Shown in pieces: positions 55,911-64,000 of a stretch of DNA of 64,000 nt (position 1 is the first letter of the stretch; each line of letters opens with the position of its first letter). Under the pieces are notes generated by a model. That model ran no database searches. It saw nothing but the letters and a program-made list of their open reading frames with translations, and was not told where the DNA came from. The translations under genes and the position numbers were made by a program. This DNA comes from Schumannella luteola (GTDB lineage: Bacteria; Actinomycetota; Actinomycetes; Actinomycetales; Microbacteriaceae): assembly GCF_013408685.1 (NCBI RefSeq), contig NZ_JACBZY010000001.1:682001-746000 (forward strand), written 5' to 3'.

Positions 55911-57703
55911 GATCGGTCCTCGGTGTCCCAGTCGGATTCCACCCGGCTCGCCGCGTCGGCCGGAGCGCCGCCGAGGCGATCGAGGCGCATCGCGACGCGG
56001 CCGAGCACGAAGCGGCGACCCGCGAGCAGCACGCCGTCGCCGGCGGGAACCGGATGCTCGCTGCCGTCGGCCTCGACGACGCGCACGCCGTTGGTCGAGC
56101 CGAGGTCGCGGATGCGCCAGGTGTCGCCCTCGCGGTCGAGGCGCGCGTGCACCTTCGAGAGGGTGCGGGTGGCGTCGCGCACGGCGAGGTAGTGCACGCT
56201 CGGGTCGGTTCCGGCGGGCTTGCGGCCGAGCACGACGGTGCCGCCGATCAGCTGGTAGGTCGGCCCGTCGTCGAGCGAGAGCTCCCAGCGCACCGTGGAG
56301 CTCGGATCGACCACGATCGTCGCGCCGAAGTCGTCGTCATCCTCGTCGGCGAGAGCGCCGGCGGATGCGGCACCCGGGACGGGCCCGAGGCCGAGGGGAT
56401 CGGCGGCGGGCGCGGCCGGGGCGCCGGGGATGACCGGGGCGCCGGCCACGAGCGGGGGCGGGGCGATCCCGGGGGTCGCCGCGACATCCGGCTCGACCGT
56501 CGTGACCGGAGGACGGGACCACGGGTTCGGGACGGGATCGGCGACGGGCGGCGCGGGCGCCTCGTCAGCGGACGCCGGGAGGGGCTCGGGTGCGATGGGC
56601 GGAGCGGGAGCGGCGGCCGGGGCAGGGTAATCCCACGCGGACGGTCCCGCCTCGGAGGACGGCGACGACGGCGCGACGTGATCGCCGGGCGCCGACGCGG
56701 TCGGCGGCATGGTGGAGGCCGGCGCGGCCGGCGGCATGAGTCCCGGCGGCGGAGTGATGACGTAGTTCGCGGCGGGGCCGGCGACATCAGCGGCCGGTGC
56801 GACGCCGGCACCCGCGGCCGAGGCCGAGGTGACCGAGAATCCGGGAGACTCGATGAGCGGCGCGGGCTGACCGGCGGTCGGTCCGGGCGTGCCCTGCTGG
56901 ACCCACTCGGGCGCCGAGACCGAGGGCGCACCCGGGTGCTCGGGGTGCGCCGCCGAGAGGGCCGCATCCACCGCATCGCCGACCGACTGCGGCGCGGGCT
57001 GACCGTAGGCGGCCTGACCATAGGCGCCCTGCTGCCCGTGCGTCTGCCCGGGAGCGGCGTAGCCCGCCGGGTCGCCGTACGCGGCGGCGGACGGGGGCTG
57101 GTTCACCTCGGCGGCAGCGTCGACCCCGGGCTGCGCGCCGTAGCCGGCGTAGGCATCGTGCCCCGCATATCCGGGTGCCGGAGTCGTGCCCGCACCGGTC
57201 ATCGGCACCGGGATCGCCACTGAGCCGGTCGCGCCGGCGGCCGGGCCCGTCGCCGGGGCACCGGCGCCGTAGCCGGGGCCCGCCCACTGCTGCTGTCCGG
57301 CGGCGCCCGCACCCGCGACGCCGCCCGGCTGACCGCCGAGTCCGCGCAGCAGCAGCATCGCCCACAGCGGCAGCAGCACGACGGCGAGCACCACGTACCA
57401 GGTCGGCTTGCCGAGCCGCTGCCCGATCTTGTGCGCCGAGAGCGCCGTGAAGATCACGACCACGACGCTGCCGCCCGGCACGAGCGACAGCAGCACGAGC
57501 AGTCGGCTGTAGCCGCCGATGTGCAGGATCTCGGCGACATTGAGCACCGGAACCCAGCCGCGCCATCCCTCCGAGCCGAAGTGCGGGAACAGCTTCGAGA
57601 GCATGAGGCCGAGCCACACGTAGACGCCGACCGAGATCAGCACGCTGATCAGGCTGATGACGATGCCGATGACGCCGATGCCGGTCGCGTCTGAGGAGCT
57701 CAT
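55907..57703 (-). CDS. DUF5684-like membrane protein with C-terminal FHA domain
   Basis: 598 residues. Three TMs in the first 130 residues (VIGIVISLISVLISVGVYVW; the conserved segment GWRGWVPVLNVAEILHIGGY is characteristic of DUF5684-like proteins; ALSAHKIGQRLGKPTWYVVL). A 330-residue Ala/Gly/Pro linker leads to the FHA domain (about 480-590; GTVVLGRKPAGTD, LSKVHARLDREG, DLGSTNGVRVVE). The linker's Pro/Gly richness is similar to that of the FHA protein at 40692. Fourth FHA gene of the window. Confidence 0.85.
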   Translation of the reverse strand: MSSSDATGIGVIGIVISLISVLISVGVYVWLGLMLSKLFPHFGSEGWRGWVPVLNVAEILHIGGYSRLLVLLSLVPGGSVVVVIFTALSAHKIGQRLGKPTWYVVLAVVLLPLWAMLLLRGLGGQPGGVAGAGAAGQQQWAGPGYGAGAPATGPAAGATGSVAIPVPMTGAGTTPAPGYAGHDAYAGYGAQPGVDAAAEVNQPPSAAAYGDPAGYAAPGQTHGQQGAYGQAAYGQPAPQSVGDAVDAALSAAHPEHPGAPSVSAPEWVQQGTPGPTAGQPAPLIESPGFSVTSASAAGAGVAPAADVAGPAANYVITPPPGLMPPAAPASTMPPTASAPGDHVAPSSPSSEAGPSAWDYPAPAAAPAPPIAPEPLPASADEAPAPPVADPVPNPWSRPPVTTVEPDVAATPGIAPPPLVAGAPVIPGAPAAPAADPLGLGPVPGAASAGALADEDDDDFGATIVVDPSSTVRWELSLDDGPTYQLIGGTVVLGRKPAGTDPSVHYLAVRDATRTLSKVHARLDREGDTWRIRDLGSTNGVRVVEADGSEHPVPAGDGVLLAGRRFVLGRVAMRLDRLGGAPADAASRVESDWDTEDRS

Positions 57704-60345
57704 GCGCCCATCCTGCCGTTCAGCGCACGCAGGAACGACACCGGCGTCACCGCGGCGCGCAGCCGGTGTCGCCAGCGGAGGCTCTCGGTGCGCCGCGCGA
57801 GCTCGGCGTCGACCAGACGCCAGGCCTCGGCGACCGACTGCCGGGTCGGGGGATGCTCGGCGAAGACCGCGTGATCGGCCAGCACGGCGAGACGGAATGC
57901 GTGGGGCGAGCCGAGGCGCTCCGCCTGGTCGCGGCGGGTGCCGGCGCCGGCATCCACTCCCCCGTCGATCCAGGCGTCGACGACCTCAGCCCAGGCGCCG
58001 ACGACGGCGACCTCGGGCACGGCGGCCCCGCGGCGGGCGCGGCGGCGCAGCCGCTTCGCGACGAGCAGCACGAGCCCGGGCAGGGCGAGCAGCAGCAGGG
58101 CGGCCAGCGCGAGCCCGATCGGGCGCAGCACCGGGAAGAGCAGGCCGAGCAGGCCGCCGTCGCCGTCGTCGGGGCGCTGGCCGCTGCGGCTCTCGTCGTG
58201 CTGGTCGGTGGGCGGGCGCACGGTGTCGACCTTCGGCTGCTCGGGCACGGTCGCGTTCTTCGGCAGCTGACGGCCGGTGGTGACGATGGTCGGCAGCTTC
58301 TCGAACTGCGGCTCGGCGTCGACGACGGTCCAGTCGGCGGCACCGGGCGAGCGCACCTCCACCCACGCGGCCAGGTCGCTGCCGGTGCAGGTGCCGTCGC
58401 AGGTGCCGACGCCGCTGCCCTTCAGCGCGGTCATCCGCACGCCGACCACGACCCGCGTCTCGTAGCCGAGGGCCCGGCCGAGCAGCGCCGCGGCCGTCGC
58501 GAACTGCTCGTCGTCGCCGAGAGCCGCGACGAGCAGCTCGGGGTCGGCGGTCTCGCCGACGCTGTCCTGCTGATCGACGAGCTGCTTGAACAGCGTCTCG
58601 ACCCGGGCGGTCGAGTGCCCGGCGTAGGCGGGCTGGAAGCTGTAGCTGGTCTGCTTCGACAGCGCCGCGATCCATGACTTCGCCGCCGCATCCTCTTCGA
58701 GGGAGTGGGTGAGGTAGCCGCGCTCGCGCAGGCGCTCGACGAGCTCGCGATAGCCGTCGGCCGTGCGCGGCTGCTTCTGCGCCTTCAGCCAGGCGTTCAG
58801 CTGGGGGTAGGCGGCGGTGTCGAGCAGGCTCGTGCGCCCGGGGGCGCCGAGTTCGACGTCGCGGCTCGGGGCGACCTGCACGGTGTAGCTGTCGCCGTCG
58901 CGCAGGCCGCGCCCGGCGCTGGAGGGCGCGATCTGGATGCCGGCTCCGCTGTCGCGGTCGAGGTAGAAGCCGTCGGCGAGCGCGGTCGCGCGCGACCCGG
59001 AGAACGTCGGGGCCGACTGCACGCCCGCGGGCAGCGGCATCCATACTCCGTCGAGGCCCTTCTCGATCGTGATCGTGACGGGACGCGAGCCGGATGCGGG
59101 GGTGCCGCCGGGCAGGCGGGTGAAGCGCTCGTCGTCGCCGACGCGGAACTCGGCGCCCGTCCACGAGTCGAGCACGGCCAGGCGCATGCGCTCGCCCGAA
59201 CCGGCGCCGGCCGCGTCACCGCCGCCCGCGGCGCCCGCTCCCCCGCTGACCGAGAACAGCGGCTCGGTGTAGGCGTCGGCGGTGAACGATCCGCGGTACT
59301 GCGAGAGCGGGGTGCTCTGCGCGCGCAGGATGAGCTGCGGCTCGGCGCCGGTGCGCAGCGTCGAGCGCGGGGTGATGCCCGAGAGCGCCGGCGTCACGGC
59401 GAGGCCGGCGACGAGGGCGACGACGAGCAGGCCGACCACGAGCATCCGCCGGCGCACGAGCGCGCCGATCGGCGAGCGGCCGCGCGTCGTGATGCCCGCG
59501 TCGACGCGGGCGCGGGCCAGGGCGGCGCGGCGGATGAGGCGGGCCCGCACCACGAGCCAGGTGAGGGCGAGCGCGAGGGCGACGAGGCCGAGCACCATCT
59601 CGCGCACCGCGCCGACTCGGGTGCCGAGCAGGTCGATTCCGGCGCCGCCGGAGGTCGCCCCGAACGCGATGCCGAACACCGACATGAGCAGCACGACCGG
59701 CACCGCCGCGACCGCGCGGGCGCCGGGCGAGGTGGCGAGCGCCGTGGCGGCGGCCGTGCCGACGAGCGCGACCAGCAGGAACGGCACGAGCACCGCCTGG
59801 TACTCGCCGAGCGGGGTCTCGAGGGTGAGCAGCTGCTTCCAGCCGAGCACGATGCCGGCGACGCCGTCGCGCAGGCCGTTGAGCAGCGCGGACGGCGACG
59901 CGAGACCGGACGGCACCGCGAGCGGCACGACCAGGGCGACGAAGGCGAGGGCGACGAGCCCGATCCCGGCGAGCGCGGGCCAGCGACGCCAGCCGACGAC
60001 GAGCGGGATCGCGACGCCGACGACCCCGGCGACGGCCGCGAGCAGGATCAGGCGCGGGGTCTGGAAGATCGGCCAGGCCAGAGCGGTCGCGACGGCGAGC
60101 CCGAGCAGCACGAAGGCGATGGCGACGGCGCGCTGCAGCAGGTCGGAGCGGGACTCGGCGCGACGACGCCGGCGGCGCGGTCCGCGCGGCTGCTTGGCCG
60201 GGCCCGGGCGGGGGCCCGGCGCGGGGACGGGCCCGACCTGGCCCGACGGCGGACCGAAGCCGGGCGGCGGGGCGATCGGCCCCGGGCCGCCGGGTGCGCC
60301 GACCCCGCCGGCTCCGCGCGGGCCCCCGGGCGCGACGCCGCTCAT
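57700..60345 (-). CDS. TgpA-type transglutaminase-fold membrane protein, catalytic residues missing
   Basis: 881 residues. Pro/Arg-rich N-terminus, six or more TMs (about 65-320), extracytoplasmic transglutaminase-like domain (about 340-660), a final TM and a cytoplasmic C-domain. In active family members the Cys box reads GxCxxFA and the His box HAWVEV; here they are GDDEQFATAAALLGRALGYE and LAAWVEVRSPG, so both Cys and His are replaced (Asp and Ala), while the Asp box DWTVVDAEPQ remains. It is therefore probably not an active transglutaminase or protease. It is in the conserved MoxR-DUF58-TgpA operon. Confidence 0.85.
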   Translation of the reverse strand: MSGVAPGGPRGAGGVGAPGGPGPIAPPPGFGPPSGQVGPVPAPGPRPGPAKQPRGPRRRRRRAESRSDLLQRAVAIAFVLLGLAVATALAWPIFQTPRLILLAAVAGVVGVAIPLVVGWRRWPALAGIGLVALAFVALVVPLAVPSGLASPSALLNGLRDGVAGIVLGWKQLLTLETPLGEYQAVLVPFLLVALVGTAAATALATSPGARAVAAVPVVLLMSVFGIAFGATSGGAGIDLLGTRVGAVREMVLGLVALALALTWLVVRARLIRRAALARARVDAGITTRGRSPIGALVRRRMLVVGLLVVALVAGLAVTPALSGITPRSTLRTGAEPQLILRAQSTPLSQYRGSFTADAYTEPLFSVSGGAGAAGGGDAAGAGSGERMRLAVLDSWTGAEFRVGDDERFTRLPGGTPASGSRPVTITIEKGLDGVWMPLPAGVQSAPTFSGSRATALADGFYLDRDSGAGIQIAPSSAGRGLRDGDSYTVQVAPSRDVELGAPGRTSLLDTAAYPQLNAWLKAQKQPRTADGYRELVERLRERGYLTHSLEEDAAAKSWIAALSKQTSYSFQPAYAGHSTARVETLFKQLVDQQDSVGETADPELLVAALGDDEQFATAAALLGRALGYETRVVVGVRMTALKGSGVGTCDGTCTGSDLAAWVEVRSPGAADWTVVDAEPQFEKLPTIVTTGRQLPKNATVPEQPKVDTVRPPTDQHDESRSGQRPDDGDGGLLGLLFPVLRPIGLALAALLLLALPGLVLLVAKRLRRRARRGAAVPEVAVVGAWAEVVDAWIDGGVDAGAGTRRDQAERLGSPHAFRLAVLADHAVFAEHPPTRQSVAEAWRLVDAELARRTESLRWRHRLRAAVTPVSFLRALNGRMGA

Positions 60346-61835
60346 GCGAGCGCTCCGCGCGCGATCAGCTGACCCAGGTCGCCGAGCGCTCCGACCGTGA
60401 TGACGCGCATCCGGCCCGCCCGCCGCAGCGCGGGCTGCGCGTTCTCCTCGCAGCGCACGACGACCGGCTGGCTGTCGTCGAAGGGATGCGCGACCGCCCG
60501 CAGCTCGTCGACGCTCAGCTGCGAGCCGGTCACGATGAAGACGATCGAGAGCAGGTCGTGGCGCTGCGCGGTCAGCCGCGCGACATCCTCGAGGGCGCTC
60601 GCGCTCTCACCGCCCTCGACCTCGGCGAAGCCGTCGAGCAGGGTCTGCGGCGACCGCGTCGAGAGCTGACGCAGCGCGACCGACGACCCGCGGGCGGCGC
60701 CGTGGTCGTCGGCGCTCGTCGCGACGACGAGGTCGCGACCGTCGCGCAGCGCCTGCAGACCCAGCGACGCGGCGACGCTGATCGCCAGCTCGAACTCGTC
60801 CTCACCGGCGTACTCGCGGTGCGCATCCACGCCGATCACGATCGCCATGCGGGCGTTGCGGGTCTCCTCGTACTGCTTGACCATGAGCCGGCCGGTCTTC
60901 GCGGTCGACTTCCAGTGCACGTTGCGGCGCGAGTCGCCGGGCAGGTACTCGCGGATCGCGTGGAAGTTGAGGTCGGCCGAGACGATGTCGGTCGTCGGCA
61001 TGCCCTCGAGGTCGCGGATGATGCCCGCGCTCGTCGAGGGGATCGTCGCGGTGACGGGGTGCACGTGCAGCGTCTGCACCTCGGGCCACTGCACGGTGCG
61101 GCGCAGGATGCCGATCGGGTCGCCGCGGGTGACCGACAGCGGGCCGACGTCGATCACGCCGCGACGGCGGGCCGAGATCGTGAGCCGGTCGTCGTGGTGC
61201 GCGCCGGGCATGAGCAGCGGCACCTGCGCCTCGACGAGGCCCTGGCCGATCGGCACGTCGACCACTCCGGGCAGCGCGAGGCGGCGGCCGACGTTGGCGA
61301 CGCGCAGGTCGGCGTCGACCGCGGTTCCGGCGACGACGCGGTCGCGGGCGAGCACGAGCCGGGCGCGGTACTCGTGACCCGCCAGCAGGAAGGGCACGCA
61401 GAGCAGCAGGAGCACGGCGGCCGCGGCGGCCGCGATCCAGCCGAGCGTCCAGCCGAAGGCGAGGCCGGCGGCGGCTCCGAGCACGACCGTGACGCCGAGC
61501 AGCCAGCCCGCGGGCGTGACCGTCTCGCCGAGCCAGCGCACCGTGAGCCGGGTGCGACCCGCGACGGCGCGCACCGCCCGGCGCGCGCTGCGTCGACCGC
61601 GGTCGACGGCGCCGAGGCGGGTGCTCGTGACCCGGGTGACGGTCGACGAACGGGTCGCGGTGCTCGTGACCGAGTAGGTGCGCTCGACGTTCGGGGCGAG
61701 TCCGCCGGACTGGCCCGCCGCATCCGACCCGGTGCCCGAGCCCGCCCCCGCGCGCACGCCGCCGCGCCCGCGGCCGCGGCGCGGCTCGGGCGAGGGTCGT
61801 CCGCGCGAGGCGGAGCTGCGGTCGGGTCGGGCCAT
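60342..61835 (-). CDS. DUF58-domain protein
   Basis: 497 residues. N-terminal Gly/Arg-rich tail, two TMs (about 115-165), a beta-rich domain and the DUF58 region with REYLPGDSRRNVHWKSTAKT and GRLMVKQYEETRNARMAIVI, the vWA-like core. DUF58 proteins work with MoxR ATPases in envelope assembly or stress. 4-nt overlap with the downstream TgpA-like gene. Confidence 0.92.
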   Translation of the reverse strand: MARPDRSSASRGRPSPEPRRGRGRGGVRAGAGSGTGSDAAGQSGGLAPNVERTYSVTSTATRSSTVTRVTSTRLGAVDRGRRSARRAVRAVAGRTRLTVRWLGETVTPAGWLLGVTVVLGAAAGLAFGWTLGWIAAAAAAVLLLLCVPFLLAGHEYRARLVLARDRVVAGTAVDADLRVANVGRRLALPGVVDVPIGQGLVEAQVPLLMPGAHHDDRLTISARRRGVIDVGPLSVTRGDPIGILRRTVQWPEVQTLHVHPVTATIPSTSAGIIRDLEGMPTTDIVSADLNFHAIREYLPGDSRRNVHWKSTAKTGRLMVKQYEETRNARMAIVIGVDAHREYAGEDEFELAISVAASLGLQALRDGRDLVVATSADDHGAARGSSVALRQLSTRSPQTLLDGFAEVEGGESASALEDVARLTAQRHDLLSIVFIVTGSQLSVDELRAVAHPFDDSQPVVVRCEENAQPALRRAGRMRVITVGALGDLGQLIARGALA

Positions 61836-61840
61836 GCGGG

Positions 61841-62806
61841 TCAGGCGGCGCCGTTCTCGGCGGGCGCCGGCACGTCGAGCAGGATCTGGCTGATGACCGC
61901 GTCGGCGGTGACGCCGTCGAACTCGGCGTCGGGCTCGAGCACGAGGCGGTGCGAGAGCACGGGCAGCGCGAGGTCGCGCACATCGTCGGGCGTCACGTAC
62001 GAGCGGCCGTGCGCGACCGCCCAGGTCGCGGCCATGCGCGCCAGGGCGAGGGCGCCGCGCACGCTCGAGCCGAGCCGCACCTCGCGCGCGCGGCGGGTGG
62101 CGCCGACGAGGCGCATGACGTAGTCGTGCACCAGCGGGCTCGCGTAGGCGCCGCCCACCAGCTCGATCATCGTCGCGAGCGTCGCCGTGTCGATGATGCC
62201 GGTCACGTCGCGCCGCGGCGACTGAGCGTTCTGCAGGATGCGCAGCGTCGACGCGTCGTCGGGGTAGCCGATCGAGGTCTTGATCATGAAGCGGTCGAGC
62301 TGCGCCTCGGGCAGACGGTAGGTGCCGGCCTGCTCGACGGGGTTCTGGGTGGCGAGCACGACGAAGGGGACGCCGACCGAGCGGGTCACGCCATCCACCG
62401 TCACCTGCCCCTCCTCCATCACCTCGAGCAGCGACGACTGCGTCTTCGGCGAGGCGCGGTTGATCTCGTCGGCGAGCACCACGTTCGCGAACACCGGCCC
62501 GGCGTGGAACTCGAACTCGCCGCGCTTCTGGTCGTAGACGGTGATGCCCGTCACGTCACCGGGCAGCAGGTCGGGGGTGAACTGGATGCGGGTCGAGGTG
62601 CCGCGGATCGTCTGCGCGAGCGCGCGGGCCAACGCCGTCTTGCCGGTGCCCGGCACATCCTCGAGCAGCACGTGCCCTTCGCTGAGGATCGTCGCGAGCA
62701 CGAGCTCGACGACGTGGCGCTTGCCGAGCACGGCCTGCTCGACGTTCTCGGCGAGCTGGCCGAACGACTCCGCGAACCAGGCGGTCTGCTCCGGAGTGAT
62801 GGTCAT
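61841..62806 (-). CDS. moxR: MoxR-family AAA+ ATPase
   Basis: 321 residues. Walker A GTGKTALARAL (in DVPGTGKTALARALAQTI), Walker B VVLADEINRASPKTQ, sensor 1 PFVVLATQNPVEQAG. AAA lid at the C-terminus (RLVGATRRAREVRLGSSVRG). MoxR proteins act as chaperone ATPases on vWA/DUF58 partners; here the partner is the next gene, 5 nt away. Confidence 0.95.
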   Translation of the reverse strand: MTITPEQTAWFAESFGQLAENVEQAVLGKRHVVELVLATILSEGHVLLEDVPGTGKTALARALAQTIRGTSTRIQFTPDLLPGDVTGITVYDQKRGEFEFHAGPVFANVVLADEINRASPKTQSSLLEVMEEGQVTVDGVTRSVGVPFVVLATQNPVEQAGTYRLPEAQLDRFMIKTSIGYPDDASTLRILQNAQSPRRDVTGIIDTATLATMIELVGGAYASPLVHDYVMRLVGATRRAREVRLGSSVRGALALARMAATWAVAHGRSYVTPDDVRDLALPVLSHRLVLEPDAEFDGVTADAVISQILLDVPAPAENGAA

Positions 62807-62912
62807 GCTGTTCCTGTCGTTCGGTGTCGGTCGTCGCGGGTGATTCGGGTCGGGCGGTGCAGGGAAGGGCGGGGCGAGCGGTGCTGGTCGGGGATGCGGC
62901 CGCGCGGCCTGC

Positions 62913-64000
62913 TCAGCCGCCGGTGCCTGGGGTGCCCGGGGTGCCGGGCGGGGTGCCGGTTCCCGGGTCGGTCGGCGGGGTCGTCACCGGCGGCTCCCAG
63001 CAGCGGGTCAGTGTGGCCGGCTTGAGCGAGGACCACGCCCCGGTGAAGGTGATCGTGTACGTGGCACGCTTCGCCGCCGCATCCTTCGCGACCGCGACCG
63101 TGTAGTTGCCGTTCACGGCCCGCGTCGGCACGATGTCGGTGTCCTTCGGGTCGGCGATGCACGCGGTGTCGACCCGCAGCGTCGCCGTCGTCGGAGCGGT
63201 CGCCGCCGTGATCGGCGTGCCGGCGCTGCACGCGAGGTTCAAGGAGGTGCAGAGTCGCACGGCCGGGTCGCGCGGAGCCCGCTCGTCGCTCAGCTCGAAG
63301 ATGGTGCGGTCGAAATCGCCGTCGTAGCGGTAGTAGGCGTTGTAGGGGAACGACGCGGAGACCGACGGCATCGCGCCGGGGCCGTAGGTCGCCGACGCCT
63401 GGAAGCCGTCCTTCGCCGTGTACGCCGGAGTCGTCTGCACCGTGTAGCTCGTCGCGGCGGGCGCCGGCGTCGCCGTCCACACGAGTCCGCGCACGACCGA
63501 CTCGGCCGCGCCGTAGCCGTTCGCGGCGCAGGCCTTGATCGAGTAGTCCTGGGTCTCCTCGAGCCCGGTGAAGATGTTGCTCGCCTGGCTGCCGTTCATC
63601 GACGGGCCGCCGTCGGAGCCCATGTAGCAGCCGGGACCGGCGCCATCCCGGCCCTTCCAGATCGCGTAGACGACATCCGCGTTGCGGTCGCTGTAGTTCT
63701 TGTCGAACTGCACGCCCTCGTACTGCGCCGAGGTGTTGCTCATCGCCTTGAGGCGACCGCGGTCGCGCACGTAGGTCGTGCCGCCCACGGTCACCCTGAC
63801 CGTCGTCGACGACCCGGATCCGTCGCCGCCGAGCGGCGGCTGGAAGCGGCTGACCGGCGTGATCGAGAAGCTGTGGTCGCCGGGGCTGAGCTGGTACTGC
63901 TCGCTCGCAGACCCCCGGTTGGAGTTCACGCGCCGCGGGTTGAAGCCGTCGGTCGACACCAGGAAGGAGTCGGTGTCGGCGGTCGCGGTGATGTCGAGGG
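62913..64000 (-). CDS. Extracellular fibronectin/Ig-like repeat protein (5' end beyond window)
   Basis: The frame is open through base 64000, so at least 350 residues are seen, with the start beyond the window. Beta-rich with Cys pairs (GPGCYMGSDGG, SIKACAANGYG, VRLCTSLNLACSAG, DTACIADPKD, LTRCWEPP) and the aromatic pattern of Fn3/Ig-like modules (SNIFTGLEETQDYSIKACAA). Ends in Pro/Gly/Thr repeat TPPGTPGTPGTGG. It is likely the surface protein that begins the MoxR-DUF58-TgpA operon; the rest of its domains cannot be seen. Confidence 0.75.
   Translation of the reverse strand, partial: LDITATADTDSFLVSTDGFNPRRVNSNRGSASEQYQLSPGDHSFSITPVSRFQPPLGGDGSGSSTTVRVTVGGTTYVRDRGRLKAMSNTSAQYEGVQFDKNYSDRNADVVYAIWKGRDGAGPGCYMGSDGGPSMNGSQASNIFTGLEETQDYSIKACAANGYGAAESVVRGLVWTATPAPAATSYTVQTTPAYTAKDGFQASATYGPGAMPSVSASFPYNAYYRYDGDFDRTIFELSDERAPRDPAVRLCTSLNLACSAGTPITAATAPTTATLRVDTACIADPKDTDIVPTRAVNGNYTVAVAKDAAAKRATYTITFTGAWSSLKPATLTRCWEPPVTTPPTDPGTGTPPGTPGTPGTGG

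Overview
The window is about 70% GC throughout. Gene starts are often GTG or TTG, genes frequently overlap by 4 nt, and many start codons sit 5-8 nt after a TANNNT -10 element (leaderless mRNAs). The cell-division/phospho-signalling block fhaA-fhaB-pstP-rodA-pbpA-pknA-(DUF475)-pknB-pabA-srtE-crgA-rhomboid-ppiA is typical of the origin-proximal part of actinobacterial chromosomes. Together with the DUF2510 protein, the actinobacterial type VII secretion (ESX) genes and the codon style, this points to a Micrococcales actinobacterium, most likely Microbacteriaceae. No identification beyond family is justified.

Layout. 1-4.1 kb: end of an exopolysaccharide-type cluster (two parallel beta-helix proteins and a nucleotide-sugar dehydrogenase). 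4.2-13.5 kb: housekeeping and regulatory genes (Pro/Gly-rich secreted protein, DUF1992, HEAT-repeat protein, OmpR-type two-component pair, gamma-butyrolactone-receptor-like TetR, signal peptidase I, DUF2510 membrane protein, two unknowns). 13.5-18.9 kb: an accessory island with more AT-rich patches. It holds a winged-helix/unknown pair, an XRE-ImmA metallopeptidase operon with a possible TIM-barrel zinc protein, and an Abi/HEPN RNase-like gene, and it ends at a tRNA-Leu(CAG) with a perfect 23-bp-arm palindrome. 19.3-33.4 kb: the Ser/Thr kinase and cell-wall block, the anthranilate/PABA amidotransferase, sortase E, CrgA, an apparently dead rhomboid and cyclophilin. A 34-bp tandem repeat of DnaA-box-like 9-mers lies between crgA and the rhomboid.

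34.2-54.2 kb: a large type VII secretion locus. A plus-strand trio (EbfC-like, EspC-like, PPE-like Gly-rich protein) is followed by a minus-strand block read leftwards from 49.9 kb (subtilase, two WXG100 proteins, an unknown, a second subtilase, a PPE-like protein, two more WXG100 proteins, EccD, a zinc-ribbon/RDD/FHA protein, EccC). A divergent plus-strand operon carries a second EccD, EccB and a canonical MycP. The locus thus has three mycosin-type proteases, two EccDs and four WXG100 proteins in two pairs; no EccE was recognised.

54.3-64.0 kb: one tightly overlapping minus-strand operon read leftwards from beyond the window end (extracellular Fn3-like protein, MoxR ATPase, DUF58, transglutaminase-fold membrane protein lacking its catalytic residues, DUF5684-like/FHA protein, second PP2C phosphatase, tail-anchored disordered protein). 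Kinases, two PP2C phosphatases and four FHA proteins in one window suggest that division, envelope assembly and type VII secretion share phospho-Thr signalling; that link is inferred from context. The most unusual items are the subtilase/WXG100 modules with an atypical catalytic Asp motif, the accessory-island operon, the catalytically degenerate rhomboid and transglutaminase, the DnaA-box-like array and an intergenic palindrome family.
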